37,398 bases of DNA from assembly GCF_946481155.1 (NCBI RefSeq), contig NZ_CAMLMK010000017.1, positions 1-37,398 of the forward strand, read 5' to 3'. The notes under the pieces were generated by a model, which was given only the letters and a program-made list of their open reading frames with translations, was not told the origin of the DNA and made no database searches. The DNA comes from an uncultured Flavobacterium sp. (GTDB taxonomy: Bacteria > Bacteroidota > Bacteroidia > Flavobacteriales > Flavobacteriaceae). Position numbers and translations under genes: made by a program. Shown piece after piece: positions 16,681 through 25,336 of this stretch. The stretch's first letter is position 1; each line of letters opens with the position of its first letter.

Positions 16681-17964
16681 TTATTTCGTTGGAATAGGAG
16701 GAAGTAATTTACTCGACACTTCTCCAAACCCGATGCGCACTTCATTATTTTTACAGAAACCTTTCATGGTTACGGTATCACCATCATTGATAAATTTACG
16801 CTCTGAACCGTCTTTCATTTTAAGTGGTTTTTGACCGCCCCACGTTAATTCCAGCATCGATCCGAAGCTATCTTCCGCCGACCCTGAAATCGTACCCGAT
16901 CCCATCATATCACCGGAATTGATTCTGCATCCGTTGATAGTATGGTGCGCCAATTGCTGGCTCATCGTCCAGTACATGTATTTAAAGTTGGATTTACAGA
17001 TTAAGTTTTCTTCGCCCTCTTCCGGAGTAATCGACACTTCTAAATTGATATCAAAAGCATGATTACCTGTTTGCTGTAAATAAGGTAATGGCTGAGGCTC
17101 TTGTTTTGGTGATGCAGTTCTGAATGGCTCTAAAGCATCCAAAGTTACAATCCACGGAGAAATTGACGAAGCAAAGTTTTTCGCTAAGAAAGGTCCAAGC
17201 GGCACATATTCCCATTTCTGGATATCACGTGCACTCCAGTCGTTCAGCAATACCATTCCGAAAATATAATCTTCAGCTTCCGCTACAGGGATATTTTCGC
17301 CCATAATGTTAGCATCGGTCGTAATAAAAGCTGTTTCCAATTCGAAATCCACTAAACGTGATGGTCCGAAAATTGGCTGTGTTTCTCCGTTTGGCAACGT
17401 TTGTCCCATTGGACGGTGCACCGGAATTCCCGAAGGAACGATCGTAGAACTTCTTCCATGGTACCCAACCGGGATGTGTAACCAGTTTGGCAATAAAGCA
17501 TTCTCAGGATCACGGAACATTTTACCAACATTCGTTGCATGTTCTCTACTAGAATAGAAATCGGTATAATCACCAATGTGTACCGGCAATTGCATTTCCA
17601 CATCATCAATATTAAAGACAACTACTTCACGGTGTTCTTCATTATCTCTTAGCGCAGCATTGTTGGAATCAAAAATATCAGCAAGACGGTTACGTACCAA
17701 TCGCCATGTTTTTTTTCCGTCGCCGATGAAGTCGTTCAAAGTATCCTGCATGAACATATCGTCAGTCAGTTCAATGCCTTCAAAATAGCCAAGTTGCTGT
17801 AAAGCACCCATGTCGATGGCGAAATCACCAATTCGTGTTCCGATGGTAATTATGTCTTCTTTAGTGATAAAAACGCCGAAAGGAATATTCTGAATTGGGA
17901 AATCACTGTTTTCGGGAACTGCTAACCATGATTTTCTATGTGGATCGTTTGCTGTAATTGGCAT
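16681..17964 (-). CDS. fahA: Fumarylacetoacetase
   Basis: Last step of tyrosine and homogentisate breakdown: hydrolyses fumarylacetoacetate to fumarate and acetoacetate. The N-terminal SH3-like FAH domain (about residues 1-118) is followed by the catalytic domain. Visible metal and catalytic residues include D132 and H142 in DYTDFYSSREHATNVG, the glutamates of VDFELETAF, and LLNDWSARDIQKWEYVPLGPF. Length is 427 residues, normal for the bacterial and eukaryotic FAH family. It is divergent from glyA and has its own promoter. Confidence 0.95.
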   Translation of the reverse strand: MPITANDPHRKSWLAVPENSDFPIQNIPFGVFITKEDIITIGTRIGDFAIDMGALQQLGYFEGIELTDDMFMQDTLNDFIGDGKKTWRLVRNRLADIFDSNNAALRDNEEHREVVVFNIDDVEMQLPVHIGDYTDFYSSREHATNVGKMFRDPENALLPNWLHIPVGYHGRSSTIVPSGIPVHRPMGQTLPNGETQPIFGPSRLVDFELETAFITTDANIMGENIPVAEAEDYIFGMVLLNDWSARDIQKWEYVPLGPFLAKNFASSISPWIVTLDALEPFRTASPKQEPQPLPYLQQTGNHAFDINLEVSITPEEGEENLICKSNFKYMYWTMSQQLAHHTINGCRINSGDMMGSGTISGSAEDSFGSMLELTWGGQKPLKMKDGSERKFINDGDTVTMKGFCKNNEVRIGFGEVSSKLLPPIPTK

Positions 17965-18002
17965 GTTGTAGTATTTTTTGAGATTATTGAATTTTCAATC
18001 AT

Positions 18003-18032
18003 CAAATATAGTTTCAATTGGGATTTTACCAA
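18003..18032 (-). promoter_or_regulatory. Promoter of fahA (TTG-N19-TATATTTG)
   Basis: Minus-strand TTG (18032-18030) and TATATTTG (18010-18003) are spaced by 19 bases. It lies within the overlapping divergent promoter region shared with glyA. Confidence 0.7.
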
Positions 18033-18050
18033 ACACTTTTCGTATTTTTG
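18018..18050 (+). promoter_or_regulatory. Promoter of glyA (TTG-N22-TATTTTTG)
   Basis: Plus-strand TTG (18018-18020) and TATTTTTG (18043-18050) are spaced by 22 bases, leaving a leader of about 20 bases before ATG 18077. Confidence 0.7.
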
Positions 18051-18076
18051 AGCTCGATTTAACAAAATAATTGAAA

Positions 18077-19351
18077 ATGCAACGCGACGAACAAATTTTC
18101 GACTTAATTCTTGAAGAACAAGACAGACAAATCCACGGATTAGAACTTATTGCATCTGAGAACTTTGTGAGCGACCAGGTAATGGAAGCTGCGGGATCAG
18201 TGCTAACCAATAAATATGCGGAAGGCTATCCGGGAAAACGATATTACGGAGGCTGTGAAGTAGTTGACGTTATTGAGCAAATCGCTATCGACCGGGCTAA
18301 GGCTTTATTCGGGGCAGAATATGTTAACGTTCAGCCACATTCCGGTTCACAGGCTAATACGGCTGTATTGTCAGCATGTTTAAAGCCAGGTGATAAAATC
18401 TTAGGTTTCGATTTATCTCATGGTGGTCACCTTACGCATGGTTCGCCTGTGAATTTCTCAGGAAAATTATACAACCCGGTTTTTTACGGGGTAGAGCAGG
18501 AGACAGGCCGTTTGAACTATGATAAAATCCAGGAGATTGCTACTAAAGAACAACCAAAATTGATTATTGCGGGGGCTTCGGCTTATTCCCGTGACATGGA
18601 TTTCAAACGTTTCCGTGAAATCGCGGATTCGGTAGGAGCAATTTTAATGGCAGACATTGCGCACCCTGCAGGTCTGATTGCCAAAGGATTATTGAACGAT
18701 CCTGTTCCTCATTGCCATATTATTACAACAACTACACATAAAACATTACGCGGACCTCGTGGCGGTATGATCATGATGGGTAAAGATTTCGAAAACCCAT
18801 GGGGATTGACTACGCCAAAAGGAGAAATCAGAATGATGTCGCATATATTGGATATGTCGGTTTTCCCCGGAAACCAAGGCGGACCATTGGAGCATATCAT
18901 TGCTGCTAAAGCGGTGGCTTTCGGTGAAGCATTAACGGATGAATTTTTCCGTTATGCAATGCAGGTTCAGAAAAATGCTAAGGCAATGGCCGAAGCTTTC
19001 GTGAAAAGAGGCTACAACATTATTTCCGGAGGAACAGACAATCACATGATGCTGATTGACTTAAGAAATAAAAACATTTCCGGTAAAGAAGCTGAAAATG
19101 CATTGGTAAAAGCTGAAATTACAGTGAACAAGAATATGGTTCCTTTCGATGATAAATCTCCATTTGTAACTTCGGGTATCCGTGTTGGAACTTCTGCCAT
19201 CACTACACGTGGTTTATTGGAAGCGGATATGGAAACTATTGTTGACTTAATCGACAGAGTACTTATGAACCATACTAACGAAGCCGTTCTTGAAGAAGTT
19301 GCCGATGAGGTAAACGAAATGATGAGCGAGCGTTCGATGTTTGTTTTCTAA
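18077..19351 (+). CDS. glyA: Serine hydroxymethyltransferase
   Basis: PLP enzyme converting serine and tetrahydrofolate to glycine and 5,10-methylene-THF, the main source of one-carbon units. The PLP lysine is K222 in the family signature [14 protein letters not shown]. Other landmarks are LIASENFVS near the start, YGGCE, and [11 protein letters not shown]. Length is 424 residues. I chose ATG 18077 (MQRDEQIF) and not the TTG two codons upstream. A strong terminator follows. gcvT, which uses the same folate pool, lies elsewhere in the window. Confidence 0.96.
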   Translation: MQRDEQIFDLILEEQDRQIHGLELIASENFVSDQVMEAAGSVLTNKYAEGYPGKRYYGGCEVVDVIEQIAIDRAKALFGAEYVNVQPHSGSQANTAVLSACLKPGDKILGFDLSHGGHLTHGSPVNFSGKLYNPVFYGVEQETGRLNYDKIQEIATKEQPKLIIAGASAYSRDMDFKRFREIADSVGAILMADIAHPAGLIAKGLLNDPVPHCHIITTTTHKTLRGPRGGMIMMGKDFENPWGLTTPKGEIRMMSHILDMSVFPGNQGGPLEHIIAAKAVAFGEALTDEFFRYAMQVQKNAKAMAEAFVKRGYNIISGGTDNHMMLIDLRNKNISGKEAENALVKAEITVNKNMVPFDDKSPFVTSGIRVGTSAITTRGLLEADMETIVDLIDRVLMNHTNEAVLEEVADEVNEMMSERSMFVF

Positions 19352-19372
19352 TCAACGCTATATTTATAAAAC

Positions 19373-19398
19373 AAAAATCCCTCAATTGAGGGATTTTT
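19373..19398 (+). terminator. Terminator of glyA
   Basis: Stem AAAAATCCCTC/GAGGGATTTTT with the loop AATT. The hairpin is nearly fully palindromic and ends in a T-run. Confidence 0.9.
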
Positions 19399-19439
19399 TT
19401 ATTACCGGTTAATCGTTGTAATTTGTTAACGCTGATTTC

Positions 19440-19559
19440 GTGACTTTTTTAATGAAAATATTTTTTAGTCACAGGATTTGTGACTTTTTTTTAAATTTTT
19501 TAATTCAGTCACCAAAAGTGTGACTATTTTATAACTTTATTTTTTTTATCACAACAGCT
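19440..19559. repeat. Three degenerate 40-bp units delimited by GTGAC and (G/A)TCAC
   Basis: GTGAC occurs at 19440, 19480 and 19520, and GTCAC/GTCAC/ATCAC at 19468, 19508 and 19548, so all six marks keep an exact 40-base period while the AT-rich interiors diverge. The junctions form two 19-bp hairpins, AGTCACA-GGATT-TGTGACT (19467-19485) and AGTCACC-AAAAG-TGTGACT (19507-19525). Both are followed by T-rich runs on the plus strand and could act as extra terminators. Confidence 0.7.
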
Positions 19560-19575
19560 TGAAAATTTACTGCAT

Positions 19576-19605
19576 AAAAAAATCCCTCAGCTGAGGGATT
19601 TTTTT
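19576..19605 (-). terminator. Terminator of the outer-membrane protein gene
   Basis: Perfect palindrome AATCCCTCAGCTGAGGGATT (19581-19600) flanked by A5 and T5. Its stem is almost the same as that of the glyA terminator. Confidence 0.85.
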
Positions 19606-19625
19606 ATAACTGAAATTCATTCAGG

Positions 19626-20840
19626 TTATTTTCTTCCGAATAATTCGTATCTCAGGATAAAACTTGTATTACCGAAATTAATAGGAATGTTTGAATGGTT
19701 ACTAACATTTGATGACGGGAAATACCTAACCTCTCCGGAAATTTTTCTGTAATTATACCCTATACCGAAGGCAAATGAAAATGAAGTCTCAGTGTAATTA
19801 AGATCGCTATAATAGGCATGTTCAATTTTGTTTTTATTACCAATTACTCTTATATTACCTATTGCGTTAATAAAAATCTTAGAATTATCGGTTAAGAAAA
19901 AATAATGTCTTATGGCTAAGGGAATCTGAAAAAACTTTATATCTGTCTTAGATTCGGCGGTACTGCCAAAACTGTATGGTAAAGTTTGTGAATCTTTAAA
20001 CGTATTGTAACTAGGTTCAATTGCAATAGCCCACTTGTTATTATTAAAAGGTAACACTAATTCATATTCAAAACCAAACCCTACACTTGAATTCTTAAAT
20101 TCAGGCGAATAATTTGAGTTGGTATTTTCCACATTCATAACTCCATTATTATACATAACAGAAGCTTTAAAGTTTTGCTTTACTTTTTTGGCTACAATTT
20201 CAGAGACAGCTTTGTCACCTTTGCAGCTATTGTAATTTTCGAAATACTTTGTTAAGTCTAAAGTATTGTATTCTGTAGATTTAATGTTTCTTTGAGTTGT
20301 GGTTTCGCATTTTACATCCATCCATAATTGTCTTCTGAAAAAATCATTGGCTGAAACCTCATTATACTCGACTGCAGCAGTATTTATATATTGAATGTAA
20401 ATCAATTGTTTAATTGCAGACCCATTAACCGAATAGAAAAATTTTTCCAGGCCATTTTCTTCAAATTTATACAAATTGGCAGTACCTGAAACAATCTGTT
20501 TTAAGAAAAGGCGTTCGTTACGATATTGTGGCTCTTTGATTTTGCCCATATATTGCAGTTTGTTGCTCGATCTTTCGATATCAACATCTGCTCTTGTATA
20601 GGATGAAGTCTGGGCAATTGTAAAAGTTTTTGCATAATCGATTCCAATTACCTGGATTTCTGCATTTTCGTCAGCTTTAAATTCGAACGAAACGGGATTA
20701 TTTCGCCAATCCATATTTTTGATGTATCCCTCAACTTTTTCATTAGTGTTGCTGATGTAATATCCTTTTTCAAACTTCGTCTGCGAAATGGCTGATAAGG
20801 AAAGAAGCATGAGTACGCTCAGAAAAAATTTTGTTTTCAT
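19626..20840 (-). CDS. Outer-membrane beta-barrel protein of unknown function
   Basis: The 404-residue protein has a signal peptide (about 1-19, ending LSAISQ). The N-terminal part (20-200) contains a mixed domain beginning KFEKGYYISNTNEKVEGYIKN, a pattern seen in uncharacterised Bacteroidota proteins. The C-terminal half has alternating strands suggestive of a porin-like or PorT-type outer-membrane barrel (for example WAIAIEPSYNTF, FQIPLAIRHYFFL, SFAFGIGYNYRKISGEVRYF). Its substrate or partner is unknown. It starts 25 bases after the prfB stop, so it may be read from the prfB promoter. Confidence 0.75.
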   Translation of the reverse strand: MKTKFFLSVLMLLSLSAISQTKFEKGYYISNTNEKVEGYIKNMDWRNNPVSFEFKADENAEIQVIGIDYAKTFTIAQTSSYTRADVDIERSSNKLQYMGKIKEPQYRNERLFLKQIVSGTANLYKFEENGLEKFFYSVNGSAIKQLIYIQYINTAAVEYNEVSANDFFRRQLWMDVKCETTTQRNIKSTEYNTLDLTKYFENYNSCKGDKAVSEIVAKKVKQNFKASVMYNNGVMNVENTNSNYSPEFKNSSVGFGFEYELVLPFNNNKWAIAIEPSYNTFKDSQTLPYSFGSTAESKTDIKFFQIPLAIRHYFFLTDNSKIFINAIGNIRVIGNKNKIEHAYYSDLNYTETSFSFAFGIGYNYRKISGEVRYFPSSNVSNHSNIPINFGNTSFILRYELFGRK

Positions 20841-20865
20841 TTGTAATTATTTAGTAGGTTAGGTT

Positions 20866-21961
20866 TTATTCTTCTTTCTGTCCCATCATCATCAGATAGG
20901 ATTTCAGGAATTCGTCAATGTCACCGTTCATTACGCCTTCCACGTCGCTGGTTTCATATCCGGAGCGGACATCTTTCACCAGTTTATAAGGATGCATGAC
21001 ATAATTCCGGATTTGCGATCCCCATTCGATTTTCATTTTTCCGGCTTCAATATCGGCACGTTGCGCGAGTTTCTTTTTTAGTTCGATCTCGTACAACTGA
21101 GAGCGTAACATCTGCATCGCTCTTTGTCGGTTATCGTGCTGCGAACGCGTTTCCGAACACTGGATCTGAATTCCGGTAGGCTTATGCAATAACTGGACTT
21201 TCGTCTCTACCTTATTTACATTCTGGCCACCGGCACCACTGGAACGTGCAGTCGTGATTTCAATATCCGCAGGACTGATTTCAATTTCAATAGTATCATC
21301 CACCAAAGGATAAACATATACGGAAGCAAAAGAAGTATGACGTTTTCCATTACTGTCGAAAGGAGAAATACGCACCAATCGATGCACACCATTTTCACCT
21401 TTTAAATAACCAAAGGAATAATCACCTTCAATCTCAAGCGTAACAGTTTTAATTCCCGCTACATCCCCTTCCTGAAAGTTCAGTTCCTTTATTTTATAGC
21501 CTTGCTTTTCGCCCCACATTAAATACATACGCATCAGCATTGAAGCCCAGTCGCAACTTTCTGTTCCACCGGCTCCCGCTGTAATTTGTAGTACTGCGCT
21601 CAAGTTGTCACCTTCCTCGGAAAGCATGTTCTTGAACTCAAGATTTTCGATATGGTGAATTGTAATATGGTATTGATGGTCAACGTCTTCTTCGGTTGCA
21701 TCGCCCTCTTTGTAGAACTCATAAATAATCTGAAGTTCTTCGGCCATCGCATTTCCTTTCTCGTAATCTTCCACCCATTTTTTCTTTGAACGAAGGGCTC
21801 TGACAACAATTTCAGCTTCCCTGGCGTTATTCCAAAAGTCGGGTGCAAAGGTTTTTTCTTCCTCGTTGGCTATCTCGATAAGTTTTTTATCGACGTCAAA
21901 GATACCTCCTTAACGCACCAAGGCGCTCAATAATATCCTTAATCTGTTCGGTATTTACCAT
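20866..21961 (-). CDS. prfB: Peptide chain release factor 2, with programmed +1 frameshift
   Basis: RF2 recognises UAA and UGA stop codons and triggers peptide release. The stop-recognition tripeptide SPF is at residues 199-201 and the catalytic GGQ at 244-246, a few residues from the E. coli positions. The gene is in two frames: 21 codons from ATG 21961 end at TGA (21898-21896), preceded by an AGGAGG internal Shine-Dalgarno-like sequence and CTT. Skipping the T at 21898 continues as GAC into the long frame, giving 364 residues. This is the classic autoregulatory site by which low RF2 increases its own synthesis. A possible -7 box (TATTTTTG, 21991-21984) lies just upstream. Confidence 0.97.
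21895..21912 (-). promoter_or_regulatory. prfB recoding site (SD-like AGGAGG, then CTT TGA C)
   Basis: Minus-strand sequence AAGGAGGTATCTTTGAC contains an SD-like AGGAGG three bases before the CTT slip codon and an in-frame UGA followed by C, the weak stop context found at RF2 frameshift sites. Confidence 0.93.
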
Positions 21962-21983
21962 AAAAAATTGTAGTTTTATCCCG

Positions 21984-21991
21984 CAAAAATA
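21984..21991 (-). promoter_or_regulatory. Possible -7 element of the prfB promoter (TATTTTTG)
   Basis: Minus-strand TATTTTTG matches TAnnTTTG 22 bases before the start codon. No convincing TTG lies at the expected upstream distance. Confidence 0.4.
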
Positions 21992-22009
21992 GACATTCCT
22001 TTTTAGAAT

Positions 22010-23035
22010 ATGGAAATAAATTTAGTTAGCGACACGGTTACCAAGCCAACCCCTGAAATGCTGCAGCACATGTTCCGTGCTAAAGTAGGCGATGATGTTT
22101 ACCGTCAGGATCTTACGGCTATTGAGCTTGAGGAAACGGTGGCCGATTTGTTCGGAATGGAAGCCGCTTTGTTTTTTCCTTCGGGAACTATGGCCAACCA
22201 GACAGCAATTAAGTTACATACCCAGCCCGGCGATCAGCTGATTTGCGATAAATGGGCGCATGTTTATTTATATGAAGCAGGCGGAGCATCTTTTAACAGT
22301 GGCGTTTCCTGTTCACTTGTAGATGGAAACCGCGGAATGATTACCTCGCTTCAGGTGGAAGATCATATTACCGATCCCGAGTTTTATCATAATCCGAGAA
22401 CCTCTTTAGTCTGTATTGAAAACACTACCAATAAAGGAGGAGGTGCCTGTTATGATATAGAGGAACTGAAAAGAATCCAGCAGGTTTGCAAGGATAATAA
22501 CCTGAAATATCATCTTGATGGCGCCCGTTTATGGAATGCTTTGGTAGCAAAACGCCAGCATCCGAAACAATACGGCGAACTTTTCGATACCATTTCAGTT
22601 TGTTTGTCTAAAGGTATGGGTGCTCCTGTGGGTTCACTGCTTTTGGGTGACAAAGAGACTATTCATAAAGCTTTGCGAATCCGTAAGGTTTTAGGAGGTG
22701 GAATGCGCCAGATTGGTTATTTAGCAGCAGCCGGATTATATGCTTTGCAGCATAATGTAGGCCGATTAGACGAAGATCACCGCAGGGCAAAAGAAATCGG
22801 AGCCTTATTACAGCAATTATACTGGGTAGATAAAGTGGAGCCGATTGAAACCAACATTCTTATTTTCTCCGTAAAGCCTCAATTTGATGAAGCATTATTG
22901 ATGGAAAAGCTGAAACAGAAAAATATCTTTATCAGTTCAATGGGAAAAGGGAAACTGCGTATTGTTACACATCTGGATTACAAGCAGGTAATGCATGATT
23001 ATGTATTGGAGACGTTACAGAAAATTGAACTTTAA
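22010..23035 (+). CDS. ltaE: Low-specificity L-threonine aldolase
   Basis: PLP enzyme splitting L-threonine (and allo-threonine) into glycine and acetaldehyde. The Schiff-base lysine is K201 in CLSKGMGAPVGS. Further family marks are the N-terminal DTVTKPTPEM, FFPSGTMANQTA and YHLDGARLWNA (D170, R173). Length is 341 residues, as expected. It is divergent from prfB across 48 bases and convergent with the pseudouridine synthase, with a palindromic element in the spacer. Whether it prefers L or allo configuration cannot be read from the sequence. Confidence 0.93.
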   Translation: MEINLVSDTVTKPTPEMLQHMFRAKVGDDVYRQDLTAIELEETVADLFGMEAALFFPSGTMANQTAIKLHTQPGDQLICDKWAHVYLYEAGGASFNSGVSCSLVDGNRGMITSLQVEDHITDPEFYHNPRTSLVCIENTTNKGGGACYDIEELKRIQQVCKDNNLKYHLDGARLWNALVAKRQHPKQYGELFDTISVCLSKGMGAPVGSLLLGDKETIHKALRIRKVLGGGMRQIGYLAAAGLYALQHNVGRLDEDHRRAKEIGALLQQLYWVDKVEPIETNILIFSVKPQFDEALLMEKLKQKNIFISSMGKGKLRIVTHLDYKQVMHDYVLETLQKIEL

Positions 23036-23040
23036 TTTTT

Positions 23041-23154
23041 TGCCACGAATTCACGAATTCAATGTCAAAAATGATAAAGCAAAGATTTTTAAAAATTACT
23101 TTATGAGTAAATACTTCTCGAAAAAAAGCGCTAAAAATTCGCGAATTCGTGGCA
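23041..23154. repeat. Inverted-repeat element, CACGAATTC family, copy 2
   Basis: Left arm TGCCACGAATTCACGAATT (23041-23059) and right arm AATTCGCGAATTCGTGGCA (23136-23154) pair at 18 of 19 positions and flank 76 bases of AT-rich sequence. T-runs lie outside both arms. It fills the space between two convergent genes and shares its arm with the element at 5310. Confidence 0.75.
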
Positions 23155-23179
23155 TTTTTTTGAAACTATTTTTATGTAA

Positions 23180-24880
23180 TTAAAAATCAGGATTCACCTG
23201 AAACGTCATCGTTTCTTTCGTAATCGGATGCCTGAATTCAATCCACTCAGCGTGAAGATGCAGCCGCTTGGCTTTTGTACCGTATAAATCATCCCCAACA
23301 ATAGGAGAATTTAATCCCAAAGCATGGGAAGCATGCATGCGCAACTGATGCGTACGCCCCGTAACCGGCCAGAAGTGCACACGCGTTTGCTTATCGGAAC
23401 GCTCAATCACTTTCCATTTTGTTTTTGCAGTCTTGCCATATTCGTAACAAACCAGTTGGCGCGGACGGTCATCTAAATCAATACGCAACGGTAAATTGAT
23501 TTCGCCTTCTGCATCGGTAACAATTCCGTTTAGTAAAGCAACATAGCGCTTTTTGACTGTTCGTTTTATGAATTGGCTTTGCAGTAATTTATGGGTTTCT
23601 TTGTCTTTTGCAATTAACATCAAACCTGAGGTTGCCATGTCCAGACGATGCACAATTAACGGTCCGGTTGCTGAAGGATATTTCAGTTTCATGCGTTCGT
23701 AAACCGAATCCATAATGTTGATTCCTGGTACGGATAGGAATTCCGCCGGCTTATTAATGATAGCCAAATAGTCGTCTTCATAAATGGTTTCTAATTCGAC
23801 TCCTAACGCCGGATTTATGAGTAGCGGATTTTCATCTACATTTAATCCTTCCAGCATGTGTCCTAATATAGGTTCGCATTTTCCACGGCAGGCAGGGTAG
23901 AAGTGACCATGTTTCCTTATTTCCGATTTAGGCGATTGTCCCCACCAGAATTCAGCCATCGCAATGGGCTGTAAATTATGGGAATAGGCATATTGGAGTA
24001 ATTTTGGAGCAGCGCATTCCCCGGCAGCGGCAGGCGGTTTTACTAGAGCTGTATTTGCGAAAATGTCACACAAGCTTTTAGTTTCCCCATGATTGTTAAG
24101 GAAATGGTATTGGTCGAAAAGCTGTTGCTGTAAATCGGCCGATTTTCCTTTGCGCTCTTCTTTCAGAAAGGAAATTTCGTTTGTGAAAACTTCTAATTGC
24201 AGTTTTATTTTCGAAAGACGTTCTTCTAAATATTCTGTAAGTTCGCGTAGAAGGAATTTATCTTTTAGACTTTCCCGAACCAAATCATTCATCAGCTTTT
24301 CCAAAGTGGCCGGATCGTGATTTTCTGCTTCAAGTTTTTTCCGAAGCTGTTTTCGTGTTTTTTTAGCTTCGATCATTTTCGCTTTCTGATCTTCAAGTTT
24401 AGCTGAAGCCGAAGCAGTTTCGGTTTTAAGCAATTCCGATAATTCCAAAAATTCTGGACTGCTTTCTAAAGTGTCGATCGTAGTGTTGATTTGCGTAAGT
24501 TCTTTAATGCCTTTTATGAAAAAGCTTTCTTCTTCAAGCATATCAAAAATAGGCGGGACAAATAATGGAAGCTGATTCTGATTGGCCAATTTCCCTGAAA
24601 ATGCTGCCAGATAACCAATTTCACTGTGTTGATTTCTGACTACCATCACGCCAAACATCTTTCCGATAGCCAAACCTTCCTGATTGTTATCCAGTCCGAA
24701 GTTATGGTCCCACTCCGTTTGGTGTTCCAGGTACTGCTGAAGTTCTTTTGCCGCAAGAATACTCAGCGGATGCGGCTCATAATAAAATGGGAAAGTGAAC
24801 CGTTCCGGCAAAACATACGAATCAATAGTTCCTTTAAAAGGAATAAAGCAGGTTGGAAGTATTGTGTCGGATAGATTCAT
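23180..24880 (-). CDS. RluA-family pseudouridine synthase with a long N-terminal extension
   Basis: Isomerises uridine to pseudouridine in rRNA or tRNA. The catalytic aspartate is D414 in VHRLDMATSGLMLIAKD, and GRTHQLRMHASHALGLNSPIVGDDLYG follows. The catalytic domain covers about 360-566. The first 355 residues are an extension: about 140-255 is strongly charged and predicted coiled coil. It is followed by PPAAAGECAAPKLLQYAYSH (281-300), AEFWWGQ and HFYPACRGKCEP (C331, C335). This architecture also occurs in other long RluA-type proteins, but I cannot name the target uridine. An S4 domain is not evident. Confidence 0.9.
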   Translation of the reverse strand: MNLSDTILPTCFIPFKGTIDSYVLPERFTFPFYYEPHPLSILAAKELQQYLEHQTEWDHNFGLDNNQEGLAIGKMFGVMVVRNQHSEIGYLAAFSGKLANQNQLPLFVPPIFDMLEEESFFIKGIKELTQINTTIDTLESSPEFLELSELLKTETASASAKLEDQKAKMIEAKKTRKQLRKKLEAENHDPATLEKLMNDLVRESLKDKFLLRELTEYLEERLSKIKLQLEVFTNEISFLKEERKGKSADLQQQLFDQYHFLNNHGETKSLCDIFANTALVKPPAAAGECAAPKLLQYAYSHNLQPIAMAEFWWGQSPKSEIRKHGHFYPACRGKCEPILGHMLEGLNVDENPLLINPALGVELETIYEDDYLAIINKPAEFLSVPGINIMDSVYERMKLKYPSATGPLIVHRLDMATSGLMLIAKDKETHKLLQSQFIKRTVKKRYVALLNGIVTDAEGEINLPLRIDLDDRPRQLVCYEYGKTAKTKWKVIERSDKQTRVHFWPVTGRTHQLRMHASHALGLNSPIVGDDLYGTKAKRLHLHAEWIEFRHPITKETMTFQVNPDF

Positions 24881-25180
24881 TATTTGGAAATTAGCCGTAA
24901 AAATACAAAGCTTTCTTCAACTGGTAAATTATTTGTTTAAGTGTTTGATTTTTAACGATTTTCGGGTAAGTATTTTCATTCATCCCTAAAAAACGTATTT
25001 ATGTCCCAGATGAATACGAAAAAACATTTTTTTCAAGGAATTAACAATTTTAGGTTGCATTTTTGAACTGCTATAATAAATAAATTACGATTATAGAATT
25101 CCAGAATGTTTATGTAATGGAGAGTAAGCATTTACCCAAATCTTATTCAAAATTGAAGTTTATTTTTTAAATTGAAAACG

Positions 25181-25206
25181 AAAAGGCTGTCATCCGACAG
25201 CCTTTT
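25181..25206. terminator. Orphan strong terminator
   Basis: Perfect 11-bp stem AAAAGGCTGTC/GACAGCCTTTT with a 4-base loop and T-rich sequence on both sides. No recognised gene on either strand ends just before it. Confidence 0.75.
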
Positions 25207-25246
25207 CTTATTTATACCTCATCTCTTTATAGCCTAACCCATAATC

Positions 25247-25313
25247 GTTACATTAAGTTTTCAGAAAGGTAACATTAACTTAATATAGTAACATTAAAAT
25301 AATACTAGTTTTG
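25247..25313 (+). promoter_or_regulatory. Pho-box-like repeats and -7 element of the porin gene
   Basis: GTTACAT (25247), GTAACAT (25269) and TTAATAT (25280) share an 11-base register, with an additional GTAACAT at 25288. The -7 element TAGTTTTG follows at 25306-25313. No good -33 TTG is present, as expected for an activator-dependent promoter. Confidence 0.6.
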
Positions 25314-25336
25314 CCCAAAATTAACACAACGAATTT

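Larger units (their letters stand above)
24881..25336. other. Intergenic region between divergent genes, with an orphan terminator and a Pho-type promoter
   Basis: This stretch separates the pseudouridine synthase (minus) from the porin (plus). Its right third holds a strong hairpin terminator (25181-25206) and the porin's regulatory repeats. The left 300 bases are AT-rich with no convincing ORF. A terminator with no gene ending into it suggests a short unannotated transcript here. Confidence 0.4.

Noticed and set aside
16554..16745. Minus-strand ORF overlapping the end of fahA
   Set aside because: It runs through the fahA terminator and the hairpin and overlaps the real fahA C-terminus in another frame.
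19440..19559. The 40-bp array as a CRISPR array
   Set aside because: The only conserved parts are 5-6 base marks; there are no 25-40 base identical repeats, no unique high-complexity spacers and no cas genes.
25001..25066. A 21-codon ORF in the gap before the porin
   Set aside because: AT-rich, low-complexity translation with no clear promoter or ribosome-binding site and no link to the terminator; not better than chance.
25316..25323. Minus-strand TAATTTTG as a promoter reading away from the porin
   Set aside because: It has no -33 TTG at proper spacing and would read directly into the orphan terminator without a gene; probably chance in AT-rich DNA.
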